A stretch of DNA of 33,175 nt from a bacterium (GTDB lineage: Bacteria; Patescibacteriota; Minisyncoccia; Phycocordibacterales; UBA12079): NCBI GenBank assembly GCA_030641525.1, contig DAOWHH010000014.1:1-33175 (forward strand), in the 5' to 3' direction. The number at the start of each line of letters is the position of its first letter. Position 1 is the stretch's first letter. This document shows, piece after piece, positions 1-6,460 of this stretch. The translations under genes were made by a program, and so were the position numbers. Under the pieces are notes generated by a model, which saw only the letters and a list, made by a program, of their open reading frames with translations, was not told the DNA's origin and searched no databases.

Positions 1-1
1 A

Positions 2-346
2 CCTGAAATTATGGTCAATAGTGAAATTGAAAGAATGTTGGCTCAAACAAAACAAGATATCACTAAAATGGGACTGCAATTCGATAAATATTTAGAACAT
101 ATCAAAAAAACAGAAGAAGAATTACGAAAAGAATTAAAACCAGAAGCTGAAAAGAAATCAAAAATACAATTAATTTTAGATAAAATTATCCAAGAAGAAA
201 AAATCAAACCAAACGAAGAAGAAGTAAAAAAACAGGTAAAAATGTTATTGGAACAACACAAAGAAGCGAAAGAAGATGTAGTAAAACCTTATGTAGAAAT
301 GGTGCTTTCTAATCAAGAAGTGTTTAAATTATTGGAAAGACAATAA
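2..346 (+). CDS. tig: Trigger factor, C-terminal fragment (5' end outside window)
   Basis: Trigger factor is a ribosome-associated peptidyl-prolyl isomerase and chaperone that receives nascent chains at the exit tunnel. Only the last 114 codons lie here; the frame is open to the window edge. The visible part starts with P-E-I-M-V followed by an E-I-E-R-M-L helix, which matches the start of the family's C-terminal substrate-binding domain. It continues as a charged, all-helical segment (K-P-E-A-E-K-K-S-K and a late V-K-P-Y-V-E region) and ends in F-K-L-L-E-R-Q. The next + strand gene but one is clpP, the classic tig-clpP neighbourhood, which supports the call. Confidence is limited because the ribosome-binding and PPIase domains are off the window. 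Confidence 0.82.
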   Translation, partial: PEIMVNSEIERMLAQTKQDITKMGLQFDKYLEHIKKTEEELRKELKPEAEKKSKIQLILDKIIQEEKIKPNEEEVKKQVKMLLEQHKEAKEDVVKPYVEMVLSNQEVFKLLERQ

Positions 347-372
347 TTTAAACATTTTTAATTTTGTAATTT

Positions 373-395
373 ACTTAGAAGCTTAGCTTCTAAGT
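373..395. repeat. Perfect 10-bp inverted repeat, triloop
   Basis: The arms ACTTAGAAGC and GCTTCTAAGT are exact complements around a TTA loop, 27 bp after the tig stop. No T-run follows, so it is more likely an mRNA 3'-end stabiliser or processing hairpin than a complete intrinsic terminator. Confidence 0.6.
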
Positions 396-476
396 ATAAA
401 ATATCCTTATTTATAGCTATTTGATAAAACAGTTTTTGAGTGCTAAAAGATCTTTATTTTAAGCCACATTTTTTGT

Positions 477-518
477 AAATCACCCAAAACTCACCGAGTT
501 TTGGGCGATTTAATTGTT
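477..518. terminator. Bidirectional terminator between tig and the acetyltransferase gene
   Basis: The stem AAATC-a-CCCAAAACTC / GAGTTTTGGG-c-GATTT has one mismatch and an ACC loop. It is followed by a T-rich stretch on the + strand and has a T-rich flank (471-475) that serves as an A/T-rich tail on the other strand. It lies between convergent genes and can end both transcripts. Confidence 0.75.
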
Positions 519-520
519 TT

Positions 521-994
521 TCATAGTAATTTTTCCATCTTAACCATCTTAACTTCTTGAGTTTTAAGTTTTAATTTAATTGGTTTTATCTCTTTAAATC
601 CTAATTGTTTATAAAAATCTATTGCATTTAAGGTTGAATTTAAGTTAATTTTCTCTGTATTATTTTTCTTAAATTCTTTTTCTAAAAATTTATATAATAA
701 GACACCTAAACCTTGTTTTTGATATTCTGTATCAATATTAATTTGATAAATAGAATCATCATCCAATGCAATTTGAGCAAAACCCACTATTTTATTATCT
801 TTTTCTAAAACAAACCATTTTGTGCTTTCAAATTGTTTCTTTATATTTTGAAAATTAATTGGTTCAATCCATTCACCTATCACTTTTTGATCATAAATTT
901 TTGCATTTGTTTTCTGAATACAAGATTTGTGAATTCTCTCAATATCTTCAATATCAATTTCTTTAGCTTTTCTTATTTTTATATCTTTTTTCAT
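521..994 (-). CDS. GNAT-family N-acetyltransferase
   Basis: Predicted cytosolic acetyl-CoA-dependent N-acetyltransferase of about 157 residues. The family's central fold is visible: an N-terminal I-R-K-A-K-E-I-D strand-helix start, a beta strand V-G-F-A-Q-I-A, and motif A with the acetyl-CoA-binding loop Y-Q-K-Q-G-L-G. These are followed by the C-terminal N-A-I-D-F-Y-K-Q-L-G-F segment typical of GNATs. The substrate cannot be told. I chose the ATG at 994 rather than a GTG at 1012. The ATG gives a normal GNAT N-terminus, and a TACAAT -10 box with an upstream TGG extension lies 8 nt before it, which would place the GTG inside the promoter. The gene is convergent with tig, and terminator 477-518 separates them. 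Confidence 0.85.
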   Translation of the reverse strand: MKKDIKIRKAKEIDIEDIERIHKSCIQKTNAKIYDQKVIGEWIEPINFQNIKKQFESTKWFVLEKDNKIVGFAQIALDDDSIYQINIDTEYQKQGLGVLLYKFLEKEFKKNNTEKINLNSTLNAIDFYKQLGFKEIKPIKLKLKTQEVKMVKMEKLL

Positions 995-1002
995 CAGACA
1001 AC

Positions 1003-1011
1003 ATTGTACCA
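1003..1011 (-). promoter_or_regulatory. Extended -10 promoter of the acetyltransferase, leaderless
   Basis: On the minus strand TACAAT (1003-1008) is preceded by TGG (extended -10 type) and ends 8 nt before the ATG at 994. No Shine-Dalgarno is present. The transcript is predicted to start at or within a base or two of the start codon. Confidence 0.55.
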
Positions 1012-1169
1012 CAGCATAACAAAAACCACCCTTGCCAAAGACAGGAGTGGTGCTGTTAGTGTTCGTAGTATATATGTTTATATATAAAAAATCAAGGCAT
1101 TATCCCCAAGTTTAAACATTCCAAAAAATCACTATTGATTACCACACAAAATAATAATACTTCAAAATT

Positions 1170-1205
1170 TGTACACAAATGGAGCGACCGCTCCATTTGT
1201 GTACA
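1170..1205. repeat. 17-bp perfect palindrome upstream of clpP
   Basis: TGTACACAAATGGAGCG (1170-1186) and its exact complement (1189-1205) are separated by AC. It is followed by an A/T-rich tract but is about 85 bp before clpP. It lies between the divergent acetyltransferase and clpP genes, so it could be an operator, a cruciform or an upstream terminator. The rest of the 1013-1289 gap holds only the repeat array at 1245-1286. Confidence 0.7.
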
Positions 1206-1244
1206 TCTTAAAAAGATTGTTTTTATATATATTTTATGTTTTAA

Positions 1245-1286
1245 TACTTGATACTTACTACCTAATACTTAATACTTAATACTAAT
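1245..1286 (+). repeat. Six-unit TACTTAA heptad array forming the clpP promoter
   Basis: Six consecutive 7-bp units read TACTTGA, TACTTAC, TACCTAA, TACTTAA, TACTTAA, TACTAAT, ending 3 bp before the clpP ATG. Inside the array TTGATA (1248-1253) lies 17 bp before AATACT (1271-1276), a usable -35/-10 pair. A second AATACT (1278-1283) ends 6 bp before the start codon. Confidence 0.75.
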
Positions 1287-1289
1287 TTT

Positions 1290-1871
1290 ATGTTAATTCC
1301 TACAGTAATAGAAAAATCACAATTTGGAGAAAGAGCTTATGATATCTATTCTCGCCTACTCAAAGATAGAATTATATTTTTAGGAGGTCCGATTGATGAT
1401 CATGTTGCTAATATAGTAATTGCTCAATTACTTTTTTTGGAATCAGAAGATCCTAAAAAAGATATTCACCTATATATAAACTCTCCTGGCGGTTCTGTCT
1501 CAGCCACTTTAGCAATGATAGATACAATTAATCATATAAAACCAGCGGTTTCTACCATTTGTGTTGGAATGGCAGCTTCAGGAGGTGCTTGGCTATTATC
1601 ATCTGGAGAAAAAGGCAAAAGATACGCTTTACCAAATTCAGAAGTTATGATACATCAACCACTTGGTGGAGTTGAAGGTCAAGCTACTGATATAGAAATA
1701 ACTGCTAAACATATTGTTGCCTTGAGAGAAAAGCTAGCAAAAATACTATCGAAAAATACTAAGAAAAAACTAGAAGAAATACAAAAAGATCTTGATAGAG
1801 ATTATTTTATGACTGCTGAAGAAGCCCAAAAATACGGAGTGGTTGATAAAATCCTAAAATCTAAAGCATAA
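1290..1871 (+). CDS. clpP: ATP-dependent Clp protease proteolytic subunit ClpP
   Basis: ClpP forms the tetradecameric serine-protease chamber fed by Clp/Hsp100 unfoldases such as ClpX and degrades unfolded or tagged proteins in the cytosol. The 193-residue length is normal. The catalytic triad is complete: Ser97 in M-A-A-S-G-G, His122 in M-I-H-Q-P-L-G-G, and Asp171 in [12 protein letters not shown]. The oxyanion-loop S-P-G-G-S-V is at 65-70. A small change is G-G after the catalytic Ser where most ClpPs have M-G. There is no Shine-Dalgarno; the start follows directly on a heptad promoter array. clpX does not follow. Terminator 1932-1976 closes the unit. Confidence 0.97.
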   Translation: MLIPTVIEKSQFGERAYDIYSRLLKDRIIFLGGPIDDHVANIVIAQLLFLESEDPKKDIHLYINSPGGSVSATLAMIDTINHIKPAVSTICVGMAASGGAWLLSSGEKGKRYALPNSEVMIHQPLGGVEGQATDIEITAKHIVALREKLAKILSKNTKKKLEEIQKDLDRDYFMTAEEAQKYGVVDKILKSKA

Positions 1872-1931
1872 ATTTTATCCATAATTACTTGATTTTTAAT
1901 TATAAAAGTATATTATATAGGTAATCACTAC

Positions 1932-1976
1932 AAAAAAGATCCTTACATAGATATGTCTATGTCGGGAGCTTTTTTA
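1932..1976 (+). terminator. Intrinsic terminator of clpP
   Basis: The hairpin is built on ACATAGA-TATG-TCTATGT. It extends outward through GATCC/GGGAGC with small mismatches and is flanked by A6 upstream and T6 downstream, the standard rho-independent form. Confidence 0.85.
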
Positions 1977-2095
1977 TTTTACAAGTAGATTATCTTAATA
2001 AAAACTTATGATAATGATCTTCAAGATTATTAATCTTTGCACAAGTTCTTTTGAGTAAAATTGAACATTTCTTTTTATTAGGAGCAATAATCAAA

Positions 2096-2131
2096 ACACT
2101 TTTAACTTTCAACTTTATAAACTTTTAACTT
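2096..2131 (+). repeat. AACTTTT-type heptad repeat tract in the clpP-rny gap
   Basis: Units read ACACTTTT, AACTTTC, AACTTTATA, AACTTTT, AACTT: a 7-bp period with one 9-bp unit. The same tract type precedes pnp and the NYN gene. Here it lies about 170 bp before rny. The remainder of 1977-2302 is AT-rich with no gene that I can support. Confidence 0.55.
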
Positions 2132-2302
2132 GCCTTTAGACAGATTTGTATTTTTTCTAATTTTAAGGTATTATTGGATTATTCTTAGAATTAATACCAA
2201 ATCCGTCTGAAATAGATTAAATTTATGAAATTTTCTTTTAATTTAGCACAAAAACTACACTTATCACGAAAAATATCTATATAAAGATAGGATTTTATAA
2301 TT

Positions 2303-3832
2303 ATGTCATTAAAAATTGTGATACTTCTCTTAGGAGTATCTGGTCTAATCGGAATTATCTTCGGGTATTTTTTGAGATGGGCTCTAACTTTTGGAAAACA
2401 AGGTTCTGCTGACTTAAAAATCAAGCAGATGATTATGAATGCCCAAGAGAAATATAAAAATATCATTTCTAAGGCAGAAGATAAATCTAATCAAATATTA
2501 GAACAAACAAAAAAGGAAAAAAAGGAGCAAGAAAAAGAATTAAAAAAAACTGAAGAAAGATTAATAAAAAAAGAAAATTTTCTTGATGGAAGACAAATAG
2601 AAATTAGTTCTGAAACAAAAAAAATTGAAGAAAAAATTGAAAAAGTAAAACAGATAAAAGAAAATATAGAAAAACTTAAAGAAAAAGAAGAAAAAAGTTT
2701 GGAAAAAATAGCTCAATTATCAAAAGAAGGGGCTCGTAATCAATTAATGGAAACAATTGAAAAAAATTACGAAGAAGATTTAAGTGTTAGGTTACAAAAA
2801 CTAGAACAAAACGGGGAAGAAAAACTAGAAAGAAAAGCTCAAGATATTCTTATCACTGCTATACACAGAATGGGTAACTCTGTTTCTTCTGATGTATTAT
2901 CTACAACAGTGAATATTCCCTCTGATGATATAAAGGGAAAAATAATTGGAAAAGAAGGGAAAAATATTAGAGCTTTTGAAAAAGAATCTGGCACAGAAGT
3001 TATTGTAGATGATACACCAGGAGCAATTACTATTTCTTCTTTTGATCCTATTCGCAGACAAATAGCCAAAGTAGCATTAGAAAACCTTATAATAGACGGA
3101 AGAATTCAACCTGCTAGAATTGAAGAATTTATAGAAAAAGCTAAAGAAGAAATCAATAAAACTATCAAAAAAAGAGGTGAACAGGCAGTATATGAATGTG
3201 GAATATTGAATTTAGATCCAAGAATTATCTCTATTCTTGGTCGTCTACATTTTAGAACATCTTATGGACAAAATGTCTTACAACACTCCATAGAAATGTG
3301 TCATATTGCTGGAATGTTAGCTGAAGAATTAGGAGTAGATGTTGCTACTGCTAAAACAGGTGCTTTGTTGCACGACATCGGAAAAGCAGTTGACCATGAG
3401 ATTCAAGGAACTCATGTAGAAATAGGAAAAAGAATTTTACAAAAATTCGGTGCTAATAAGAAAATTATTCAAGCTATGCAATCTCACCACGAAGAATATC
3501 CTTATGAAACACTTGAATCAGTAATTGTTCAAATAGCAGATTCCATTTCAGGTAGTCGTCCAGGGGCTAGACGAGACAATGTAGAAAATTATCTAAAACG
3601 ACTTAAAGAATTAGAAGATATCACAAACTCTTTTGAAGGAATTGATAAAGTTTACGCTGTACAAGCAGGAAGAGAAATAAGGGTATTAGTGACACCAGAA
3701 GAGGTTTCTGATTTAGAAGCAAAGAAATTGGCTAGAAATATAGCATTAAAGATAGAAAAAGAATTGAAATACCCAGGAGAAATAAAAGTAAATGTTATTA
3801 GAGAATCAAGAATGATTGAATATGCTAGGTAA
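2303..3832 (+). CDS. rny: Ribonuclease Y
   Basis: RNase Y is a membrane-anchored endoribonuclease that initiates decay and processing of many mRNAs. At 509 residues the protein has the full family layout. It has an N-terminal transmembrane helix (about 5-28), then a long charged coiled coil (about 45-180). A KH RNA-binding domain follows with G-K-I-I-G-K-E-G-K at 212-220. The HD metal-dependent catalytic domain has H-D at 357-358 in A-L-L-H-D-I-G-K-A, further His residues at 371 and 395-396, and the conserved Q-I-A-D-S-I-S-G-S-R-P-G-A-R-R (410-424). It ends in the typical E-Y-A-R. The start has no strong ribosome-binding site; an AGGA lies 13 nt upstream. With pnp at 16968 this gives the window two core RNA-decay enzymes. 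Confidence 0.97.
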   Translation: MSLKIVILLLGVSGLIGIIFGYFLRWALTFGKQGSADLKIKQMIMNAQEKYKNIISKAEDKSNQILEQTKKEKKEQEKELKKTEERLIKKENFLDGRQIEISSETKKIEEKIEKVKQIKENIEKLKEKEEKSLEKIAQLSKEGARNQLMETIEKNYEEDLSVRLQKLEQNGEEKLERKAQDILITAIHRMGNSVSSDVLSTTVNIPSDDIKGKIIGKEGKNIRAFEKESGTEVIVDDTPGAITISSFDPIRRQIAKVALENLIIDGRIQPARIEEFIEKAKEEINKTIKKRGEQAVYECGILNLDPRIISILGRLHFRTSYGQNVLQHSIEMCHIAGMLAEELGVDVATAKTGALLHDIGKAVDHEIQGTHVEIGKRILQKFGANKKIIQAMQSHHEEYPYETLESVIVQIADSISGSRPGARRDNVENYLKRLKELEDITNSFEGIDKVYAVQAGREIRVLVTPEEVSDLEAKKLARNIALKIEKELKYPGEIKVNVIRESRMIEYAR

Positions 3833-3833
3833 G

Positions 3834-3881
3834 TTAGCTTGCTAGGTTTTTAGCTTTCTAACTAAAAACCTAATAAGCTAA
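3834..3881. repeat. 20-bp stem hairpin after rny
   Basis: TTAGCTTGCTAGGTTTTTAG pairs with the arm ending at 3881 at 18 of 20 positions around an 8-nt loop. It starts two bases after the rny stop codon and is not followed by a T-run. It may stabilise or mark the rny 3' end. Confidence 0.6.
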
Positions 3882-3889
3882 TTAAGAGC

Positions 3890-3917
3890 TTGCACAAAAA
3901 AACTCTTACTATATAAT
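3890..3917 (+). promoter_or_regulatory. Sigma70-type promoter of the HU gene
   Basis: TTGCAC (3890-3895), a 16-bp spacer, then TATAAT (3912-3917). The predicted leader of about 58 nt makes this one of the few non-leaderless housekeeping genes here. Confidence 0.7.
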
Positions 3918-3981
3918 AAGGGTATATATTATCACTTTAATAATAATATAGTCGTTTTATTAAAAATTAATTCAATTTATT

Positions 3982-4257
3982 ATGAATAAAGTAGCAATAA
4001 TAGAAGTAGTTCAAAATGTGTTAGGTGGAACAAAGGTAGATGCAGAAAAGGCAGTAGATTCTATCTTTGAAGCTATTACAGACTCATTAAAAAAGGGTGA
4101 AGATGTATCAATCGCAGGATTTGGTATCTTTTCAGGTAAAATGCGAGCAGCAAGAACTGCTAGAAATCCTAGAACTGGAGAAGCAATTCAAGTTCCAGCT
4201 ATGAGAGTACCAAAATTCAGAGCTTCAAAAACTTTGAAGGATACAGTAAAGGGATAA
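3982..4257 (+). CDS. hup: HU-family DNA-binding protein
   Basis: HU is a small dimeric nucleoid protein that bends and compacts DNA. The 91 residues match the family from end to end. There is an N-terminal helical dimerisation part, then F-G-I-F near residue 50. The DNA-gripping beta arm R-A-A-R-T-A-R-N-P-R-T-G-E-A-I-Q-V-P-A has the intercalating N-P-R-T-G tip, and the C-terminus K-F-R-A-S-K-T-L-K-D-T-V-K-G is typical. It has its own promoter (3890-3917) and a strong terminator (4273-4313), so it is monocistronic. Whether it is called HU or IHF-like cannot be decided from sequence alone; HU is the usual assignment. Confidence 0.96.
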   Translation: MNKVAIIEVVQNVLGGTKVDAEKAVDSIFEAITDSLKKGEDVSIAGFGIFSGKMRAARTARNPRTGEAIQVPAMRVPKFRASKTLKDTVKG

Positions 4258-4272
4258 GAAAATAAGACTATA

Positions 4273-4313
4273 AAAATAACCGAGTACTTTAAAAAGTACT
4301 CGGTTATTTTTTT
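4273..4313 (+). terminator. Intrinsic terminator of the HU gene
   Basis: A perfect stem of about 16 bp centred on CCGAGTACTTT/AAGTACTCGG with an AAA-type loop is followed by T7. Confidence 0.92.
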
Positions 4314-4330
4314 GTGCCCGAAAATAATAG

Positions 4331-4739
4331 AGGGAGAATCGGGGTCAAGTTTCTAAGTAAAATTTTTCGCTATCGCTCAAATTTTACTAAGAACTTCCTC
4401 CCCGGACTCGGCGACAAGCACTCGCTTCGCTCGTCTTGTATACCGCCTCCGTCTTTCGATTCTCCCTATCCGTGCAAAAACATATCCTCCCAGAGCTTTC
4501 GCTCTGGGAGGATTGTTTTTGTGCGGATAGGGCTCTCGTCCTGACGGTCACTAAGTAAAATTGTTCATTCGCAAGCTCATTCCAATTTTACTAAGTGCCG
4601 CGGGACACAGCTCATAGTTGTTCGCTATCGCTCACAACATATTCCGCTGTTCGATTCTCCACGAAAAGCCCGCAGGGGCTTTTCTCTATCCGCACACAAT
4701 AGAAAAACACGCTCTGACAGAGCGTGTTTTTCTATTGTG
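4331..4739. repeat. Array of displaced tRNA-Gly 3'-end copies, hairpins and palindromes
   Basis: No gene is supportable here. Copies of the 3' end of the adjacent tRNA-Gly recur in both orientations. Antisense-oriented copies (same sense as the + strand complement of the tRNA) are at 4331-4343 and 4522-4531. Inverted copies are at 4455-4472, and at 4649-4660 with its continuation at 4686-4693. Each inverted copy leads into a hairpin. One is TCCTCCCAGAGC with its complement (about 4484-4512), one is AAAAGCCC/GGGGCTTTT (4664-4682), and one is a 31-bp near-perfect palindrome (4686-4748). The spacers hold hairpins with TTCGCTATCGCTC- or CTCGCTTCGCTCG-type loops. The last palindrome can also serve as the tRNA terminator. 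Confidence 0.75.
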
Positions 4740-4810
4740 TGCGGATAGGGAGAATCGAACTCCCGTTTCATCCTTGGCAAGGACGTGTTCTACCACTAAA
4801 CTATACCCGC
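4740..4810 (-). tRNA. tRNA-Gly (GCC)
   Basis: On the minus strand the acceptor GCGGGTA pairs with TATCCGC (one G-T wobble). The T arm is CGGGAGTTCGATTCTCCC, and the anticodon loop CTTGCCAA sits on a CC/GG-ended stem, giving anticodon GCC. Position 73 is A and no CCA is encoded, so the CCA-adding enzyme at 9646 is required. The acceptor 3' strand is part of a longer palindrome running into the downstream repeat array. Confidence 0.95.
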
Positions 4811-4850
4811 ATTAATGTTATTTTATCAAAAAAACACTACTTTCTCAAAT

Positions 4851-4887
4851 AAAAAAACTGCCAAAGATCCGAAGATATGGCAGTTAA
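4851..4887 (-). terminator. Terminator of the 55-residue membrane protein gene
   Basis: On the minus strand, AACTGCCA pairs with TGGCAGTT. An inner stem ATC-TTCG-GAT (stable UUCG tetraloop) caps it and T7 follows. It starts six bases after the small gene's stop codon. Confidence 0.88.
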
Positions 4888-4892
4888 AACAA

Positions 4893-5060
4893 TCAAAAAG
4901 AGATGGACCAGATAAATAAAGCTAGTATCAATGCATAAGAAATACTTTTATCTATAACAGTACTCCAATACCCTTCGCCTTTGGATATAAAAAGTTTAAA
5001 TAAAATATCTAAAAAAGTCCATACAGCCCATAACATTACCGCTTTTATAAGCATGTCCAT
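4893..5060 (-). CDS. Small membrane protein, 55 residues, unknown
   Basis: This short ORF encodes M-D-M-L-I-K-A-V-M-L-W-A-V-W..., a protein with two hydrophobic segments. Segment one is about residues 4-26 and segment two about 40-55. A short polar link (S-K-G-E-G-Y-W-S-T-V-I-D-K-S) joins them, giving a likely hairpin in the cytoplasmic membrane. Three independent signals support it as real. A Shine-Dalgarno GGAG ends 6 nt before the ATG, a consensus TTGACA-17-TATTGT promoter is at 5119-5147, and a UUCG-capped terminator follows the stop directly. I do not recognise the family. It is divergent from the HD gene. An internal ATG at codon 3 is an alternative start, but the spacing to GGAG favours the first. 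Confidence 0.8.
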   Translation of the reverse strand: MDMLIKAVMLWAVWTFLDILFKLFISKGEGYWSTVIDKSISYALILALFIWSISF

Positions 5061-5118
5061 ATTATCTCCAATTTGAATGTTTAGTTTTTATTAAATTCAT
5101 TTATTACTTACTGCTTTA

Positions 5119-5147
5119 ACAATAACATATACTAATACTAATGTCAA
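5119..5147 (-). promoter_or_regulatory. Consensus promoter of the small membrane protein gene
   Basis: On the minus strand TTGACA (5142-5147), a 17-bp spacer, then TATTGT (5119-5124). It gives a leader of about 52 nt ending in the Shine-Dalgarno. Confidence 0.8.
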
Positions 5148-5161
5148 TATTACATTAATTT

Positions 5162-5190
5162 TTTACATAATAATCAAATACTGATATCAT
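5162..5190 (+). promoter_or_regulatory. Leaderless promoter of the HD-domain gene
   Basis: TTTACA (5162-5167), a 17-bp spacer, TATCAT (5185-5190), then 8 nt to the ATG at 5199. No Shine-Dalgarno is present. Confidence 0.6.
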
Positions 5191-5198
5191 AGACAATA

Positions 5199-5762
5199 AT
5201 GATTAAAAAAATTGAAAAGATAGTAGAAGATGCCTGTAAAAAAGAAACTAATTATTTCGGTTATGGTATTTGGACAAACCATATTGTGCGTGTAGTTAAA
5301 TATTCAAAAATGATGGCTGAAAAAATTGGTGCTGATCAGGAAATAGTTGAAATAGCTTCTCTACTACATGATTATGCAGGTATTATTAACTACAATTTAT
5401 ATGAAGATCACCATATTCATGGAGCTATTGAAGCTGAAAAAATATTAAAGAAATTTAATTATCCCCAAGAAAGAATTGAATTAATAAAAGATTGTATAAT
5501 CTCACACAGAGGTAGCAAATTAAGACCTAAAAATAGCAAAGAAGTTGTATGTGTAGCAGATGCAGATGCTATGGCACATTTTAACTCTGTTAATTCGTTA
5601 TTTTATCTAACATTTTTTAGCCATAAATTAGAAGTTGATGAAGCTAGCGATTGGATAATGCAAAAATTAGAAAGAAGCTGGAATAAATTAAGCCCTGAAG
5701 CAAAAGATATCATTGAAGATAAGTACAAAGCGTGTAAATTGATATTAATTAATCAAGATTGA
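5199..5762 (+). CDS. HD-domain metal-dependent phosphohydrolase
   Basis: A 187-residue cytosolic protein of the HD superfamily, whose members hydrolyse phosphoester bonds with a bound divalent metal. The metal ligands are visible in order: H28 (W-T-N-H-I-V-R-V), the H-D pair at 57-58 (S-L-L-H-D-Y-A), histidines at 71-74, H103 (I-I-S-H-R-G) and D121 (C-V-A-D-A-D-A-M). The overall pattern fits small stand-alone HD hydrolases acting on nucleotides or similar small phosphates. The substrate cannot be told. It has its own predicted leaderless promoter and is divergent from the small membrane protein gene; nothing in the surroundings assigns a pathway. Confidence 0.88.
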   Translation: MIKKIEKIVEDACKKETNYFGYGIWTNHIVRVVKYSKMMAEKIGADQEIVEIASLLHDYAGIINYNLYEDHHIHGAIEAEKILKKFNYPQERIELIKDCIISHRGSKLRPKNSKEVVCVADADAMAHFNSVNSLFYLTFFSHKLEVDEASDWIMQKLERSWNKLSPEAKDIIEDKYKACKLILINQD

Positions 5763-5781
5763 TTTTATTTTCTATATTTAA

Positions 5782-5809
5782 ATAAAAAGACTGGCACAAA
5801 AGTACCAGC
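5782..5809 (-). terminator. Terminator of the 77-residue gene
   Basis: On the minus strand CTGGTAC-TTTT-GTGCCAG is followed by TCTTTTTATTT. It lies 60 bp past the stop of the minus-strand gene and could also slow read-through from the HD gene on the + strand, though no T-run follows on that side. Confidence 0.65.
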
Positions 5810-5869
5810 CCTTCATCAATTGATATCAAATAATTAAACAAATTATTCAATTTTAGTAATAAGAAAGAT

Positions 5870-6103
5870 CTACCGAAAGAGTTCAGTTGAAACTACTGGT
5901 ATAATTTGATCTTCTCTAACAGGATCACCAGAACCTTGTTCAAGAACTTTTTCTATTCTAATGAAAACAATTCCTTTTCGACAACTGGATACTACTGCTT
6001 CAGCTAGAACATGATAACAACCCTTTCCTGCATCATAAATGACCTCATCATCTTTTCTTAAGAAAGGCATTACCTCTGGTATTAGTTGTTTTAATTCAGA
6101 CAT
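5870..6103 (-). CDS. Hypothetical protein, 77 residues, strong Shine-Dalgarno
   Basis: I do not recognise a family. The protein starts M-S-E-L-K-Q-L-I-P-E-V and is otherwise rich in short beta-strand patterns (D-E-V-I-Y-D-A-G-K-G-C-Y-H-V-L-A-E-A-V-V and G-I-V-F-I-R-I-E-K-V). It has two cysteines (29, 41) and ends D-Q-I-I-P-V-V-S-T-E-L-F-R. This is compatible with a small SH3-like or other beta-barrel fold, which is inference. There is no signal peptide or TM segment. The start is fixed by GAGGAG 3 nt before the ATG, one of the best ribosome-binding sites in the window, and a hairpin terminator follows. It sits on the edge of the tRNA-Pro repeat zone. Confidence 0.8.
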   Translation of the reverse strand: MSELKQLIPEVMPFLRKDDEVIYDAGKGCYHVLAEAVVSSCRKGIVFIRIEKVLEQGSGDPVREDQIIPVVSTELFR

Positions 6104-6228
6104 AACTCCTCTTTATTTTGTTTTATTAATTTAAATGAAGAACTACAATAAAGTAGAATGTAGATTACTATATATAATAATTAATATCAAGAATAATAGA
6201 GATGTTGACTTTTCACAATATATTCCAT

Positions 6229-6263
6229 CATTCGAACCCTAGGTTGTCTACCTAAGGAGAAAA
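6229..6263 (-). pseudogene. Remnant of a tRNA-Pro-like anticodon and T arm
   Basis: On the minus strand this reads TTTTCTCCTTAGG... into GGGTTCGAATG. It aligns with the anticodon and T-loop part of the degenerate tRNA at 6304-6374 with substitutions and one deletion, but the T stem no longer pairs. It is the most decayed of the tRNA-Pro-like copies. The rest of 6104-6303 is AT-rich and probably holds the promoter of the 77-residue gene. Confidence 0.5.
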
Positions 6264-6303
6264 TATTATATGTTATCTTATTATAAAATTAATTGATTAC
6301 TAG

Positions 6304-6374
6304 TCGGGATGCCGGGATTCGAACCCGGAGTCGTCTGTCTAAGGCAGAAAAGTCAGTCCTAATACCACACTCTA
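6304..6374 (-). pseudogene. Degenerate tRNA-Pro-like copy
   Basis: The 3' part (GACGACTCCGGGTTCGAATC and the acceptor strand CATCCCG plus A73) is identical to the intact tRNA-Pro next to it. The 5' acceptor strand TAGAGTG mispairs at two positions. The anticodon arm TCTG-CCTTAGA-CAGA has a 4-bp stem and a C instead of U33. It is unlikely to function as a tRNA. Confidence 0.7.
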
Positions 6375-6387
6375 ATTAACTATATTG

Positions 6388-6460
6388 TCGGGATGCCGGG
6401 ATTCGAACCCGGAGTCGTCCGCTCCCAAAGCGGAAATGTTAGCCGTTACACCACACCCCG
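6388..6460 (-). tRNA. tRNA-Pro (UGG)
   Basis: Acceptor CGGGGTG/CATCCCG, D stem GTGT/ACAT, anticodon arm TCCGC-TTTGGGA-GCGGA giving anticodon TGG, T arm CCGGG-TTCGAAT-CCCGG, and A73 with no encoded CCA. All arms pair. This is the only intact member of a run of tRNA-Pro-derived copies from 6229 to 6930. Confidence 0.94.

Noticed and set aside
833-1087. + strand ORF of 84 codons
   Set aside because: It is antisense to the acetyltransferase gene and has a low-complexity F/I/N composition with no start signal.
1889-1976. TTGATT-16-TATTAT before the clpP terminator as a promoter for a small RNA
   Set aside because: The product would be little more than the terminator hairpin, so a chance match in AT-rich sequence is more likely.
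4314-4815. Two + strand ORFs (76 and 65 codons) over the tRNA-Gly array
   Set aside because: They read through the antisense of the tRNA and through hairpin arms, and have no start signal. The peptides reflect tRNA sequence.
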